DNA of 64,000 nucleotides from Acidimicrobiaceae bacterium (GTDB lineage: Bacteria > Actinomycetota > Acidimicrobiia > Acidimicrobiales > RAAP-2), in assembly GCA_003170315.1 (NCBI GenBank), contig PNAH01000010.1, positions 34,437-98,436 on the forward strand, in the 5' to 3' direction. How positions within the stretch are numbered: position 1 is the stretch's first letter; each line of letters starts with the position of its first letter. Positions 42,673 to 51,471 of this stretch are shown here, piece after piece. The position numbers and the translations under genes were made by a program. The notes beneath the pieces are model-generated. The model saw only the letters and a list, made by a program, of their open reading frames with translations. It ran no database searches and was not told the DNA's origin.

Positions 42673-43599
42673 ATGACTGAAGTAGGCGGTGACTCCGATC
42701 ACTCACAGGCAGTCTCTTCGACGAGTGACATGCGCTTCGTTCTCGTCGCGCTCGTATTGATCAGCGCTTTTCTCGTCGGTGAGGTCGTCGCCGCAGTGCT
42801 GGGCCATTCTCTTGTTCTGTTCGCCGACGCCGGGCATATGTCGACCGATGTCGCGGCACTCGCTCTCAGTGCGTGGGCCATTCGCCTCGCGAGACGTCCG
42901 GCCGAGGGACGTTGGACCTTCGGTCTTCAACGCGCGGAGATCCTCTCGGCGGCGGCCAACGGCGTTGCGCTCGTGGCGATTTCTCTGCTCATCGCCATCG
43001 ACGCCATCGAGCGACTCATCAGCCCGCATCGAGTGCACGGAGGCCTCGTTCTGATCGTCGCGGGAGTGGGTGCACTCATCAACGTCCTCGCCACGTGGGT
43101 GCTGTCCAAAGCCAACCGACGAAGCCTCAATTTACGCGGTGCCTACGTGCACATCTTGACTGACCTTTATGCCTTCATTGGGACGGCGATCGCCGGGCTC
43201 GTCATTGTGCTCACCGGGTGGAATCGCGCGGACTCGATCGCGTCGCTCGTCGTCGTGGTGCTGATGGTTTATGCCGCGTGGGGATTACTGCGGGACGCTG
43301 GTCGAATCTTGCTCCAAGCGGCTCCGGAGAGTTTGGTCCTCGCCGACATCCGATCGCATCTGTGTGGCGTAACTCACGTCCTCGATGTTCATGATCTCCA
43401 CGTGTGGACCTTGACCTCAGGGTCTCATACCGTATCGGCGCACGTCATTGTGGAAGATCACTGTTTCGACACTGGTCACGCCCCGCGGATACTCGACGCT
43501 CTCCAGAGTTGTCTCGTTGAGCATTTTGACGTGGAGCACGCCACCTTTCAGCTGGAGCCGGCATCACACGTGAATCATGAAGGTAACTTGCACCCCTGA
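42673..43599 (+). CDS. Cation diffusion facilitator (CDF) metal exporter
   Basis: 308 residues from ATG 42673; an in-frame ATG at 42631 gives 14 more. Six membrane segments carry the CDF metal site: HSLVLFADAGHMSTD in segment II and HILTDLYAFIG in segment V, each with the H-x3-D spacing of zinc-type CDFs. The C-terminal cytoplasmic domain (VHDLHVWTLTSGSHTVSAHV) is the metal-sensing ferredoxin-like fold. It exports zinc, cadmium or cobalt in exchange for protons. No ribosome site is strong. Confidence 0.9.
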   Translation: MTEVGGDSDHSQAVSSTSDMRFVLVALVLISAFLVGEVVAAVLGHSLVLFADAGHMSTDVAALALSAWAIRLARRPAEGRWTFGLQRAEILSAAANGVALVAISLLIAIDAIERLISPHRVHGGLVLIVAGVGALINVLATWVLSKANRRSLNLRGAYVHILTDLYAFIGTAIAGLVIVLTGWNRADSIASLVVVVLMVYAAWGLLRDAGRILLQAAPESLVLADIRSHLCGVTHVLDVHDLHVWTLTSGSHTVSAHVIVEDHCFDTGHAPRILDALQSCLVEHFDVEHATFQLEPASHVNHEGNLHP

Positions 43600-43797
43600 A
43601 CCCAGTGCGTGCGGGTACCCGAAGAAGCCTCGATGATGTGGCCCGTTTGAATGGTGAGCCAGCTGATCGCTTCCCACCTTGGGACGATACTGATACGGAG
43701 ATCCTGTATCTCGACAATTTTGACCCAAGCGAGAGATCTATTGAGGCAAATGCACCGTATACCTGTCGCGATGACCAGCCACGGTGACCTTTTATCA

Positions 43798-44715
43798 ATG
43801 CGCCAACGTGCGTTTCGGAATATGTCAGCGTCGGCCCCCCTTCGGGCGCGGTCCAACGGAACGTGGAATCTCCTGCGTATCGGCGGCAGCGTGTCGCTAA
43901 TCGCGACCGGCGCAATTCATCTCGATCTGTACCTCACCGGGTACCGGACGATTCCCACGATTGGATGGTTATTCCTGTTGCAAGTGATCGCCGATTTTGT
44001 GATCAGCACCGCGGTGATCGTGTCGGACTGCCGATTGGTGTCGGCCGCTGGAGCCGGGCTGGTGATGTTCACGCTGTTGGGGTATCTCCTGGCATTGCGA
44101 ATCAGCCTCTTTGGCTTTCGCGAGGTGCGCACCACCGCGGGCATCATCGCTGGCGCGATCGAGATCGCCGGATTCGCTCTGCTTGCGGCCTTCGCGTTGC
44201 GTCCGCACGGTGCAAGCAAGATTCCAAAGTCATCGGTGCAGGAACGCCACTCGAGCGTGGTTCGAAACGTAGCGCTCCGAGCGAGCCGGTGGGTGGCCGG
44301 GATTCTAACGGCGCAGGCCGCCATCTCCTTGGGCCTGCTCTTGCCCAATCCGGGCGCGGCGTCAACGAACACCGGCGGTTCGGCGGTCCTGATTAAGGTC
44401 GCTGAAGTTCACGGGGTTTCGATTCTCACCAACGCTCACGGCTACACCTTGTACTGGTTCGCGCCGGATTCGTCCACCGCGTCGCGCTGTTACGGAACCT
44501 GCGCGGCGTACTGGCCTCCGCTGCTCGGCGTGTCCTCGGCCACGGGCGTCGCCGGATCCTTCGCCACGTTGCATCGATCAGGTGGAGCGATGCAGGTCAC
44601 CTACAACGGACATCCGCTCTACACCTACGTCGGGGACTCCGAACCGCGACAAGCGAGCGGCAACCGTATCAACTTGAACGGAGGCTGGTGGTACGAGATG
44701 AAGGCGTCGAGCTAG
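43798..44715 (+). CDS. Multi-pass membrane domain fused to a COG4315 secreted-repeat domain
   Basis: About 305 residues. The first half holds four to five membrane segments (LLRIGGSVSLIATGAIHLDL, then IGWLFLLQVIADFVISTAVI and others). The last 125 residues are a COG4315-type domain: HGYTLYWFAPDSSTASRC, CYGTCAAYWPPLL and HPLYTYVGDSEP, the aromatic-rich Yx(FWY)xxD repeats of the family. The domain should face outside. The start is uncertain (ATG 43750, 43771, 43798 or 43822). It meets the ICMT-like gene convergently. Confidence 0.8.
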   Translation: MRQRAFRNMSASAPLRARSNGTWNLLRIGGSVSLIATGAIHLDLYLTGYRTIPTIGWLFLLQVIADFVISTAVIVSDCRLVSAAGAGLVMFTLLGYLLALRISLFGFREVRTTAGIIAGAIEIAGFALLAAFALRPHGASKIPKSSVQERHSSVVRNVALRASRWVAGILTAQAAISLGLLLPNPGAASTNTGGSAVLIKVAEVHGVSILTNAHGYTLYWFAPDSSTASRCYGTCAAYWPPLLGVSSATGVAGSFATLHRSGGAMQVTYNGHPLYTYVGDSEPRQASGNRINLNGGWWYEMKASS

Positions 44716-44742
44716 TACGATTCGACGTCGCTCCCATCGCCG

Positions 44743-45480
44743 TCACCACACGCCCGGGAGCAACCTCCAACGAACCTTTGACCGATACTCGTTGTAGCCG
44801 CCACTGGAAACGAGCAGTCGCTCTTCGACGAGGGCTCGTCCCACGTTGCAGCTGCAAATGAATGTCACGACGATTGCGTTTTGGACCGAAAGGCTTTGCA
44901 GCAGATAGCCGATTTGAAGAAAGAAGTAAGAGGCGTAAATCGGGTGGCGAACGACCGAGTACGGTCCGCGTTGTTTCAAGCCGCGGTCGGCGGCGGCGAA
45001 GCCGAAGGAGCGACCGAGGGCCACGAACGACGCCACACAGAGAACGAGGCCAATCAGCTGGACGTCGAATCCGGCGACGACGCCCCAGTGCGGATGAGCA
45101 CCGTTGGGCCGTAGTAACACGCCGCCGAAGGTGCCGCCAAAGGCGAGGAGCCAGTCGAGCGGTCGCTGACTCACCACGCGAGCCGGACGCCGCACCAAGT
45201 AGGCGCCGACGACCCACATCTCTTCGGCGAGGAATATGGCGCCGATCAGGGAGTGCGTGCGAGCGTAGTACTCGAAGCCAGCCCGAGCGAAGAGCGCCGC
45301 ACCGAATGCGGCGACGATATTCGCCGTGAGGCGTACGGTCATGACAGTTCGCGATGAACGATGCGGCGTCTCGCGCGCTACGCCCTTCGAATGGAGTTTC
45401 TCGAGCTCGTTGAGCGCGGACCCGTGGCCATCGGAACGCGACCGCGCGCGTTCTCGTTCACGGTACGTGTTCGGCGTCAT
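44743..45480 (-). CDS. Isoprenylcysteine carboxyl methyltransferase-like membrane protein
   Basis: 245 residues from ATG 45480, which overlaps the DoxX stop codon (TGATG). The N-terminal 45 residues are charged. The rest has several membrane segments and the ICMT/PEMT signature KQRGPYSVVRHPIYASYFFL with a following EERLL, the SAM-binding region of membrane methyltransferases. An internal ATG at 45342 would remove the charged lead. Bacterial members methylate lipids or small hydrophobic acceptors; the acceptor is unknown. Confidence 0.82.
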   Translation of the reverse strand: MTPNTYRERERARSRSDGHGSALNELEKLHSKGVARETPHRSSRTVMTVRLTANIVAAFGAALFARAGFEYYARTHSLIGAIFLAEEMWVVGAYLVRRPARVVSQRPLDWLLAFGGTFGGVLLRPNGAHPHWGVVAGFDVQLIGLVLCVASFVALGRSFGFAAADRGLKQRGPYSVVRHPIYASYFFLQIGYLLQSLSVQNAIVVTFICSCNVGRALVEERLLVSSGGYNEYRSKVRWRLLPGVW

Positions 45481-46001
45481 CAACCGGTCGACAACATCGA
45501 ACGACTGAATCGGCGCTCGATGAGCGCGTCAACACTCACTCGGCCGGGCCCGAGAAACACGATTACCAGGGCCATGACGGCGAGCGCCATGTTGAACTCG
45601 TATCCCGGCGTCAATGACTCCGAGTTGATTCCGTTCACCCAGGTGACGGTGATCATCGCCATCACCTGATCTCCGAATAGGGCCAGTCCGGCCAAACGCG
45701 AGCCCAGGCCGAAAACGAGAGCGATGGCACCGCCGAATTCAATTATCCCACCGAGAACGGCGAAGAATCCGCCGGGGTGCAGGTGCGCGGTGTTCGAGAA
45801 AAAGAGGGACGTTTGGTGGATCCCCGGACCGTTGAACGCTCCGAACAGTTTCCCGGCGCCGTAGTAGATGAAAATCCACGCGAGAGCGACGCGCACGGCA
45901 ATGAGAGCGGCGTCGCTGGCACTCGTTGTGGGACGGGTCGAGAAGACCATCGAGAATAGGGCGCGAGCGCGTCGATTCGGCTCGTGCAACGCCGCCGACA
46001 T
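45480..46001 (-). CDS. DoxX-family membrane protein
   Basis: 173 residues with four membrane segments. RVALAWIFIYYGAGKLFGAF, GGIIEFGGAIALVFGLGSRL and the later GYEFNMALAVMALVIVFLGP follow the DoxX pattern. The start overlaps the stop of the desaturase gene by one base (TAATG). DoxX proteins occur in thiosulfate oxidation and in actinobacterial redox-stress membrane complexes. Here the coupling to a membrane hydroxylase and a methyltransferase suggests an electron or quinone role, which is inference. Confidence 0.9.
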   Translation of the reverse strand: MSAALHEPNRRARALFSMVFSTRPTTSASDAALIAVRVALAWIFIYYGAGKLFGAFNGPGIHQTSLFFSNTAHLHPGGFFAVLGGIIEFGGAIALVFGLGSRLAGLALFGDQVMAMITVTWVNGINSESLTPGYEFNMALAVMALVIVFLGPGRVSVDALIERRFSRSMLSTG

Positions 46002-47128
46002 TAATGAGTTCCGCCGCGAGCGGTCTCGTGAAGCGAGTCACGCACTCCGACTTCCACGGGAGCGATGGTTGAAGTGTCGTTGAAACTTACGAACGCCGAG
46101 CGATCACCGACGATTTCCTCGCGAACCTCGAGCGGTCGAAAGGGACCGAGGAGTTGCGCGACGAAGACCGAGAGGTGGCGCGCGCGTGGCGCGCTTTGCT
46201 CGACGGCGAGCGGCCGGCCCGGGAGACCGGTGTCGATGCGGATCGTCTCTTTCGTGGGGAATACCGCGCGGCCGGAGAGCTGGTCCCAGACGGTAAGAGC
46301 GAAACCGAGGTTGACGTCCTGGCGTCCCTCGACCCGGTGGTGGATTCGGTGATAGTTCGGACTGCAAAAGATCCGATTCAAGGGACCGAAGCTGAGATTC
46401 GTATTCGAGTGCTCGAAGGCGACGACGGCGGCGTAGGCGACCAACAACGTGGTGGTCACCGCACCATTGGCGACGAGCACGATTCCCGGGATCAACGCGA
46501 TGAGGTAGGACACGTGAATCAAGGGATGGGTGCGAAAGACGGTGAGCACGCTCATGTCTTCTTGCGAGTGGTGCAACTCATGGAATCGCCACAGCATTCG
46601 GACCCGGTGATTGGCCATGTGCGCGGTCCAGTTGCACGCGTCCATGGCTACGAAGATGAGCGCAATGACTAGCCAACGAGGCAAAAACTCGAAACGAGGT
46701 ACGACGATCCAGGGCAGTGAGTGCCGGGCGACCTCGGCGAAGGAAAGCGAGAGCGCCACGACGAGGGGAACCACGAGGGTCACGTTCAACACCGTGTACA
46801 AGACGTCCTGTCGATGCCCACGGGCGAAGAACGCCCGGCGTTGCGCCGGCCGCAGTCGCTCCACCACCATGAACAGCAAGAGGATCACTATCGTCACCGG
46901 TCCCACGACGACCACGCGTTGATTCGTCATCGACGCGGCGAATCCAGAACCTCCCCAGCGACTTGACAGACCTATGGCCACCAGAACGATCGCCACCGCG
47001 ACAATCGAGAGAGCGGGCAGGTAGATGCGCGACGAGATCGCGCGCCGGCGACTCTCCGCGAGGACGCGGGACTCGGATGGGCTCGCGGTATCGGGCGGAC
47101 GGTTCGACGAGATGATGACGGACGACAT
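46001..47128 (-). CDS. Sterol desaturase/fatty acid hydroxylase-superfamily membrane protein
   Basis: 375 residues from ATG 47128, which follows GAGGAGG. About five membrane segments surround the di-iron histidine boxes: HMANHRVRMLWRFHELHHS holds HX4H-like and HELHH clusters, and NYHRIHHR gives the third. These proteins use O2 and electrons to hydroxylate or desaturate lipids in the membrane. It is tightly coupled to DoxX. The lipid substrate is unknown. Confidence 0.88.
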   Translation of the reverse strand: MSSVIISSNRPPDTASPSESRVLAESRRRAISSRIYLPALSIVAVAIVLVAIGLSSRWGGSGFAASMTNQRVVVVGPVTIVILLLFMVVERLRPAQRRAFFARGHRQDVLYTVLNVTLVVPLVVALSLSFAEVARHSLPWIVVPRFEFLPRWLVIALIFVAMDACNWTAHMANHRVRMLWRFHELHHSQEDMSVLTVFRTHPLIHVSYLIALIPGIVLVANGAVTTTLLVAYAAVVAFEHSNTNLSFGPLNRIFCSPNYHRIHHRVEGRQDVNLGFALTVWDQLSGRAVFPTKETIRIDTGLPGRPLAVEQSAPRARHLSVFVAQLLGPFRPLEVREEIVGDRSAFVSFNDTSTIAPVEVGVRDSLHETARGGTH

Positions 47129-47156
47129 ACTGGCCTCCTCGTTCACAACCTAGGTA

Positions 47157-47693
47157 TCAGAACCCGACTCCGCCACCACCACCAGCGACGGTCGTCGTGG
47201 TTGTCGGCTTACCCTTGGGCTTCACGGTCACGACGTCGGACCACTTGCCCCAGGTGTCGGTGACGTTACCCTTTACCTGTCCCGGAGCTTTGTCCAGGTA
47301 GAAGTAGTAAAGAGATTTGCCGCCGTAAGTCACCTGCAGTTTCCCGCCGGTTCCCTTCACGGTTCCGAGCTTGGCGGCGCTCACGCCCGAGCCGGCGGTT
47401 GCTTTGGTGACGCCCTTGGGCAAGACGACCGCGGCCCAGAACTTCAGGCACGCCGTGGTGCACTTGATGGAGTTGGGCGTCAAGGTGTAGACGGTCTTGC
47501 CGCTCACCAGGATGGTGCCGAACTTGGCGGTCTTGAGAGTCGAAATGACGACACTCTGTGCGTGGCTGTGCACCGCACCCGACGCGCTCGACGCGCCGAC
47601 CGTGAGGCCGAGGCCCCCGACGACGAGGAACGCGCCCGCGACGCGTCCCCTCAAGTTCGCGCGCGATACAAGGTCAATTGATGTTCGGGCCAT
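47157..47693 (-). CDS. Secreted COG4315-type repeat protein
   Basis: 178 residues from ATG 47693, which has AGGAG upstream. A signal peptide (about 1-37, with GAFLVVGGLGLTVGASSASG) precedes the COG4315 region: KTVYTLTPN, CTTACLKFWAAVVLP with two cysteines, and KSLYYFYLDKAPGQ. The tail is threonine- and glycine-rich. COG4315 proteins are small extracytoplasmic proteins of unknown function, often near ECF sigma factors. It sits between the anti-sigma gene and the desaturase-DoxX-ICMT genes. Confidence 0.85.
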   Translation of the reverse strand: MARTSIDLVSRANLRGRVAGAFLVVGGLGLTVGASSASGAVHSHAQSVVISTLKTAKFGTILVSGKTVYTLTPNSIKCTTACLKFWAAVVLPKGVTKATAGSGVSAAKLGTVKGTGGKLQVTYGGKSLYYFYLDKAPGQVKGNVTDTWGKWSDVVTVKPKGKPTTTTTVAGGGGGVGF

Positions 47694-47851
47694 GTCGTGT
47701 GTCTCCTGAAGGTTGGTTTCGAATGAAAAGGCTGATGTGGGATTCGTGGAACCGAGTGTGAGATTCCGCACCCGGCGCCTTCACTGCTTCATTGCTATTC
47801 GGTACTACGGACGGTTGGTACGTAGGGATCATTTCGATCTCGTAGGGACGG

Positions 47852-48529
47852 TCACGTCGCAAAGGTGGCCCGCGCGAGCACGGTACCGTGCGTGTTCACG
47901 AGACGGGCGGAACGAACCAGACTGCCCGGTGATTTAATCGGAGCGATCCACGAGCCGTAGCCGTGTGAGAGGGTGAACTTCCCGACGGTCTCTACTCGCC
48001 CATCGGCCAGTGTGACTTCACACCACACGAGGCCCGACAACTTTCCCGCGTCCACGTCCATGATCATCCACGAGGGACTCCCGGACGAAATGGTCACGTG
48101 GCCGACCACTACGCCGTCCGCCGTTAGTTGACTCGACGTCGGTCGCACCGTCGTCGAAGGGTTGGTCGCGCCGCCATGAGTCGTGAGCACGGCGTCAACA
48201 CCAATTCCGAGCACCGCGACGAGTACCGCGGCCACGGCCAAGACGCTGGCTCGGCGTCGTCGAACGGTCAGACGACGAGTGTCGCTCGCTCGGTACCTTT
48301 CAATGAGACGCGTCTCGAAGCCCAAGGAGGGTTCGGCCTCGGGGGCGAGCCACAGCATCGTGTCGACGACTCCGGCCAAGGATTCCAACTCCGCGTCGCA
48401 GTGCGCGCAGGACTCGAGGTGGTCGAGGACCTGTGACCGGCTTCGACCGGAAAGTGTGCCGAGGGCGAATTCGATCAGGTCGTCGCTGATGGCTTCACAC
48501 TTCATTGATTCCTCCGGTTGACGACTCAT
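47852..48529 (-). CDS. Anti-sigma factor with zinc-type N-terminus (RskA-like)
   Basis: 225 residues; ATG 48529 overlaps the sigma gene (ATGA), while ATG 48505 has a better ribosome site (GGAGGAATCA). The HxxxCxxC zinc motif is HLESCAHC (His37, Cys41, Cys44). A single membrane segment lies near 92-115, and the outside part (SWMIMDVDAGKLSGLVWCEV) resembles the RskA C-terminal domain. It should hold the sigma factor at the membrane until an external signal arrives. Confidence 0.92.
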   Translation of the reverse strand: MSRQPEESMKCEAISDDLIEFALGTLSGRSRSQVLDHLESCAHCDAELESLAGVVDTMLWLAPEAEPSLGFETRLIERYRASDTRRLTVRRRRASVLAVAAVLVAVLGIGVDAVLTTHGGATNPSTTVRPTSSQLTADGVVVGHVTISSGSPSWMIMDVDAGKLSGLVWCEVTLADGRVETVGKFTLSHGYGSWIAPIKSPGSLVRSARLVNTHGTVLARATFAT

Positions 48530-49104
48530 GGGGCCTCCATGATCGCGGCGGCCTCGCGAAGCTTGGCCAAGCCCAATCGAATCCGACTCTTGGCGGTACC
48601 CAAGGGAATCGCCTCCAGTGAGGCGACCTCGGAAGCCGTCCTTCCGTACATCACGGCGAGCACGATCGCTCGCCGTTGATCGTTGGGCAGTGCGGCGAGC
48701 GCGAAGCGCGCTTGCGTCACCGATTCCGACATCGACGCGGCGTCGTCGGGGGAACGATCATTGCTGATCAGTGAGAGAAACGTGCGATCCTCGGGAGCGG
48801 TCGGTATGGGTCGTCGAACTCGCACCGCATCAATGGCGAGATTGCGCGTGATCGTAAGCGTCCACGTAGCGACCGAACCGCGACGCGCGTCGTAGACGGC
48901 CGCGTGGCGCAGTATGCGGATGAAGGCCTCCTGGGCCACGTCTTCGGCCATACCGGGATCACCGACGATCCCGAGGGCCAATCCGAACAACCGTCGTTGA
49001 TAGCGCCGGACGAAAGCGAGGACCGCCCGATCGTCACCGACCGCCACACCCGAAAGCAGGGCTTCGTCGGAAGCCTCGTCGTTGTAACTTCCGTGCGTTC
49101 TCAT
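48526..49104 (-). CDS. ECF RNA polymerase sigma factor (SigK-like)
   Basis: 192 residues. Region 2 (LFGLALGIVGDPGMAEDVAQ, then EAFIRILRHA) and region 4 (LPNDQRRAIVLAVMYGRTAS, then IPLGTAKSRIRLGLAKLREA) are complete. The pairing with a zinc-type, RskA-like anti-sigma factor places it near the SigK group. A TACTAT hexamer ends 6 bases before the ATG, so basal expression probably uses the housekeeping sigma. The genes downstream to 44743 are candidate targets. Confidence 0.93.
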   Translation of the reverse strand: MRTHGSYNDEASDEALLSGVAVGDDRAVLAFVRRYQRRLFGLALGIVGDPGMAEDVAQEAFIRILRHAAVYDARRGSVATWTLTITRNLAIDAVRVRRPIPTAPEDRTFLSLISNDRSPDDAASMSESVTQARFALAALPNDQRRAIVLAVMYGRTASEVASLEAIPLGTAKSRIRLGLAKLREAAAIMEAP

Positions 49105-49408
49105 CTCCAGATAGTACGGCTGAGGTGCTGATTGAGATCAATCGCACACTGATTCTTGTCCGAAACCACTTCGTTTCGGTGCTCTCGGCACAGTTGGCGC
49201 CACTCCCGTGATACAAACAGGTCATCTTCTCGGATCGCCGCGACGTCGGCGGCACTGGCTATCGGTGGGCGAGAAACGAGTTGGGACGCACTCCGTCTTC
49301 AACAGTCCGGCTCCCGATTCCAATGAATCGAGCAAGGGGCCAACAATGGTTAACGTTTTCTCTAGTGGTTCGTAACGCCGGACCAAGTGAAATCGGGGAC
49401 CCAATTCG
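49105..49408. other. 304-base divergent intergenic region
   Basis: It holds the sigma-factor promoter at its left end and presumably the promoter of the secreted hydrolase at its right end. I see no gene, tRNA or strong hairpin in it. Confidence 0.5.
49111..49116 (-). promoter_or_regulatory. -10 hexamer TACTAT, promoter of the ECF sigma gene
   Basis: The hexamer (minus strand) is followed by CTGGAG and the ATG at 49104. TTGATC lies 19 bases upstream as a loose -35. Confidence 0.5.
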
Positions 49409-50548
49409 ATGGATATGAGCTGGTGCATCCGATCAACCGCCCGTCGACTTCGCAAGAGCACGGCCCAACGGGGCGCGATTACCATTCTGACGACTCTCGT
49501 GGTGGGGTTCGTTCTGGCCGCTCCCTTCGGCGCCGACACCAGTCGGGCCACCGCGGCTCCCCTCTTCGGGGTTGGGATCACACGCTGCACGTTCGTTGAT
49601 CACTCGCGCTCCGTGCTCAACTATGCGACGACGCCTTATCGCGTCTCATCATCGAGTCGCGTCCTGGTGACCGAAATTCGATATCCTACCCAGTTTCTCG
49701 CCGGAGGACCGACCGAAAGTGTCGGCGCCACGCCCGTGCCTCATAGCGGCGGTTACCCGATGGTCGTCTTCGCCCACGGTTATGACGTGACGCCCGATAC
49801 GTACGCGGCCCTCTTGGACGCGTGGGTGCGAGCCGGATTCATTGTCGTTGCGCCAATCTTCCCGGACGAGAGCGCCTACGCCGTCGCCGCGCAGCACGGC
49901 GCGAACACGGAGAACGATCTCGTCAACGAACCCGGCGATCTCGCATTCGTCACCAGCGCCGTTCTTCGGGCGTCGGCGACTGCAACGTCGAACTGCCCCG
50001 TCGCCTTCGGTCTGGTTGACCACTCGGAGATCGCGCTGGCCGGGCACTCCGACGGTGCCGAAGCGGTAGGTATGCTGGCCTACGATCACGGCCTCGACCC
50101 CCAAGGCGCTAACTACGCCAGCCTGCGAACGGGAATCGACTATCGGGCGGTGATCATCCTGTCCGGCGCCGAGGACACGTACCAGTCGTACGCCGCCGAG
50201 GCCAGTCGACCGGACCTTCTGGTCGTGCAAAGCCGCGCGGACCAGTGCAATCCCATGAGCCACGGCCTGCTGCTGTACGACGCAATTCACCAACCGAACA
50301 AGTGGTTCCTCGAACTGCTCACGGCCCACCACCTCCCTCCATTCGACGATACGGACGCGGCGGCTTATGGCGTGGTGAGCGCCACGACAGTGCGCTTTCT
50401 CCAAATCTCACTCGGAGGGGCCGCACCCGCGAGCAACCTTACGACCCTGGGCAATCAGCGTCCCACGATCGCTCGGATGTACGTCGGCGCCAACGGACCT
50501 TTAATGAAGAACGTGGCGCCCGTGAAGGAGAGTTGCGGCCCTAACTAG
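49409..50548 (+). CDS. Secreted alpha/beta hydrolase (chlorophyllase/PAF-acetylhydrolase-like)
   Basis: 379 residues. A signal peptide (about 21-50: AITILTTLVVGFVLAAPFGA) is followed by an alpha/beta hydrolase fold with VVFAHGYDVTPDTYAALLDA as the oxyanion strand and LAGHSDGAEAVGM as the nucleophile elbow. The acid and histidine are less clear (HHLPPFDDTDAA may carry the histidine). It acts outside the membrane on esters or lipids. The first ATG is used; a second lies two codons on. Confidence 0.85.
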   Translation: MDMSWCIRSTARRLRKSTAQRGAITILTTLVVGFVLAAPFGADTSRATAAPLFGVGITRCTFVDHSRSVLNYATTPYRVSSSSRVLVTEIRYPTQFLAGGPTESVGATPVPHSGGYPMVVFAHGYDVTPDTYAALLDAWVRAGFIVVAPIFPDESAYAVAAQHGANTENDLVNEPGDLAFVTSAVLRASATATSNCPVAFGLVDHSEIALAGHSDGAEAVGMLAYDHGLDPQGANYASLRTGIDYRAVIILSGAEDTYQSYAAEASRPDLLVVQSRADQCNPMSHGLLLYDAIHQPNKWFLELLTAHHLPPFDDTDAAAYGVVSATTVRFLQISLGGAAPASNLTTLGNQRPTIARMYVGANGPLMKNVAPVKESCGPN

Positions 50549-50562
50549 GGGACTGACATACC
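50539..50562 (+). repeat. Left copy of an imperfect inverted repeat flanking the SIMPL gene
   Basis: Core TAGGGGACTGA plus ATAC matches, in inverse orientation, the copy at 51472-51495; 19 of 24 positions agree. It includes the stop codon of the hydrolase. Confidence 0.4.
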
Positions 50563-50585
50563 AGACACACCCGGCGCAGCGCCCA

Positions 50586-50611
50586 ACCCTCATCGGTTCA
50601 TCGTTGAGGGT
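50586..50611. terminator. Hairpin between convergent hydrolase and SIMPL genes
   Basis: ACCCTCA and TGAGGGT form a perfect 7-base stem around a 12-base loop, in the gap between two convergent genes. Confidence 0.45.
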
Positions 50612-50623
50612 GAGGACCACTTA

Positions 50624-51403
50624 CTAAGTTGAATAGGTGGCGTAAACCACCACCGAGACGACCTTGGGAATCGAGCTGGTGTTGAAGTCTCCGCTGCCGT
50701 AATTGACGGACCCGGGCGCATCCACGGACACTTGTCCCACCGTGATCGAAATCGGCTTCCCCAACTTGACTTGTTTGCCCAACGCGGCTTGGGCACGCTG
50801 TCGAGCGTTTGCGGCCGCCTCTTTCGTGAGAGCGGGTCGCAGTTTCTTCAATCCATTGAAGGTGTACTGCGGTTGTTGGGCGATGAACGGAACGTTGTTG
50901 GCGAGCAGGTGATTACTGACGCCCAGAACACCCTGCATGGCGTTCAGGCGAGAGGACTGCACGGTGATCGTTTGGCTCATAGTGAAACTGGTCACTTGAC
51001 CGGTGGCCTGTGAATTGGGTTGCACATCTACCGTGCCAATTGAGATTTCGCCGTTGAGAGCTCCGGCGGCGATAAGCGCATTGCGAATCTGACCGGTCCA
51101 TCCGTTCAATTGCGCCAGTGCCGCCGAGGTTGTTGGCTGCGTACTGGCGACACTTGCCATCCATTGGAATGTGTTGGACGTGACTGCCTGTTCAGCAGAA
51201 CCAGTAATCGTGATCTGGTTGGTCTGCGGTAGATTTCGGTTTCGGATCCCCGATGCTACCGAGAACGATCCGATGATGAACGCCGCCGAGAGGAAGATCA
51301 TTCCGATCAACTGCTCATGTGACCGAATCGAGCCTTTCTTCCGGGACGTTGGTTCTTGGCCCTTATTCTCGATGCCGATGTCGGCTCCCTCTTCGGCACT
51401 CAC
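50624..51403 (-). CDS. SIMPL (DUF541) domain protein, membrane-anchored
   Basis: 259 residues from a GTG. One membrane segment (about 34-52) anchors an outside SIMPL domain: ITITGSAEQAVTSNTFQWMA at its start, a central repeat-rich beta/alpha region, and LTKEAAANARQRAQAALGKQ followed by KPISITVG, the best-conserved part of the family. Members are periplasmic or outer-face proteins of unclear role. It is flanked by a pair of imperfect inverted repeats. A TAACGT hexamer ends 6 bases before the start. Confidence 0.88.
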   Translation of the reverse strand: MSAEEGADIGIENKGQEPTSRKKGSIRSHEQLIGMIFLSAAFIIGSFSVASGIRNRNLPQTNQITITGSAEQAVTSNTFQWMASVASTQPTTSAALAQLNGWTGQIRNALIAAGALNGEISIGTVDVQPNSQATGQVTSFTMSQTITVQSSRLNAMQGVLGVSNHLLANNVPFIAQQPQYTFNGLKKLRPALTKEAAANARQRAQAALGKQVKLGKPISITVGQVSVDAPGSVNYGSGDFNTSSIPKVVSVVVYATYST

Positions 51404-51409
51404 GGGTTC

Positions 51410-51415
51410 ACGTTA
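51410..51415 (-). promoter_or_regulatory. -10 hexamer TAACGT, leaderless promoter of the SIMPL gene
   Basis: The hexamer (minus strand) is followed by GAACCC and the GTG at 51403. Confidence 0.5.
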
Positions 51416-51471
51416 TCCCAACGCTTACCCCATTTTTCTGACCACCTCGCCGCGAACTGCCGGGTGTATCT

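Noticed and set aside
47797-47802. CCGAAT (minus strand) upstream of the COG4315 gene as a SigK-type -10 element
   Set aside because: The hexamer resembles the mycobacterial SigK -10, but no CCATCC-like -35 lies at 16-18 bases; CCAACC is only 10 bases away.
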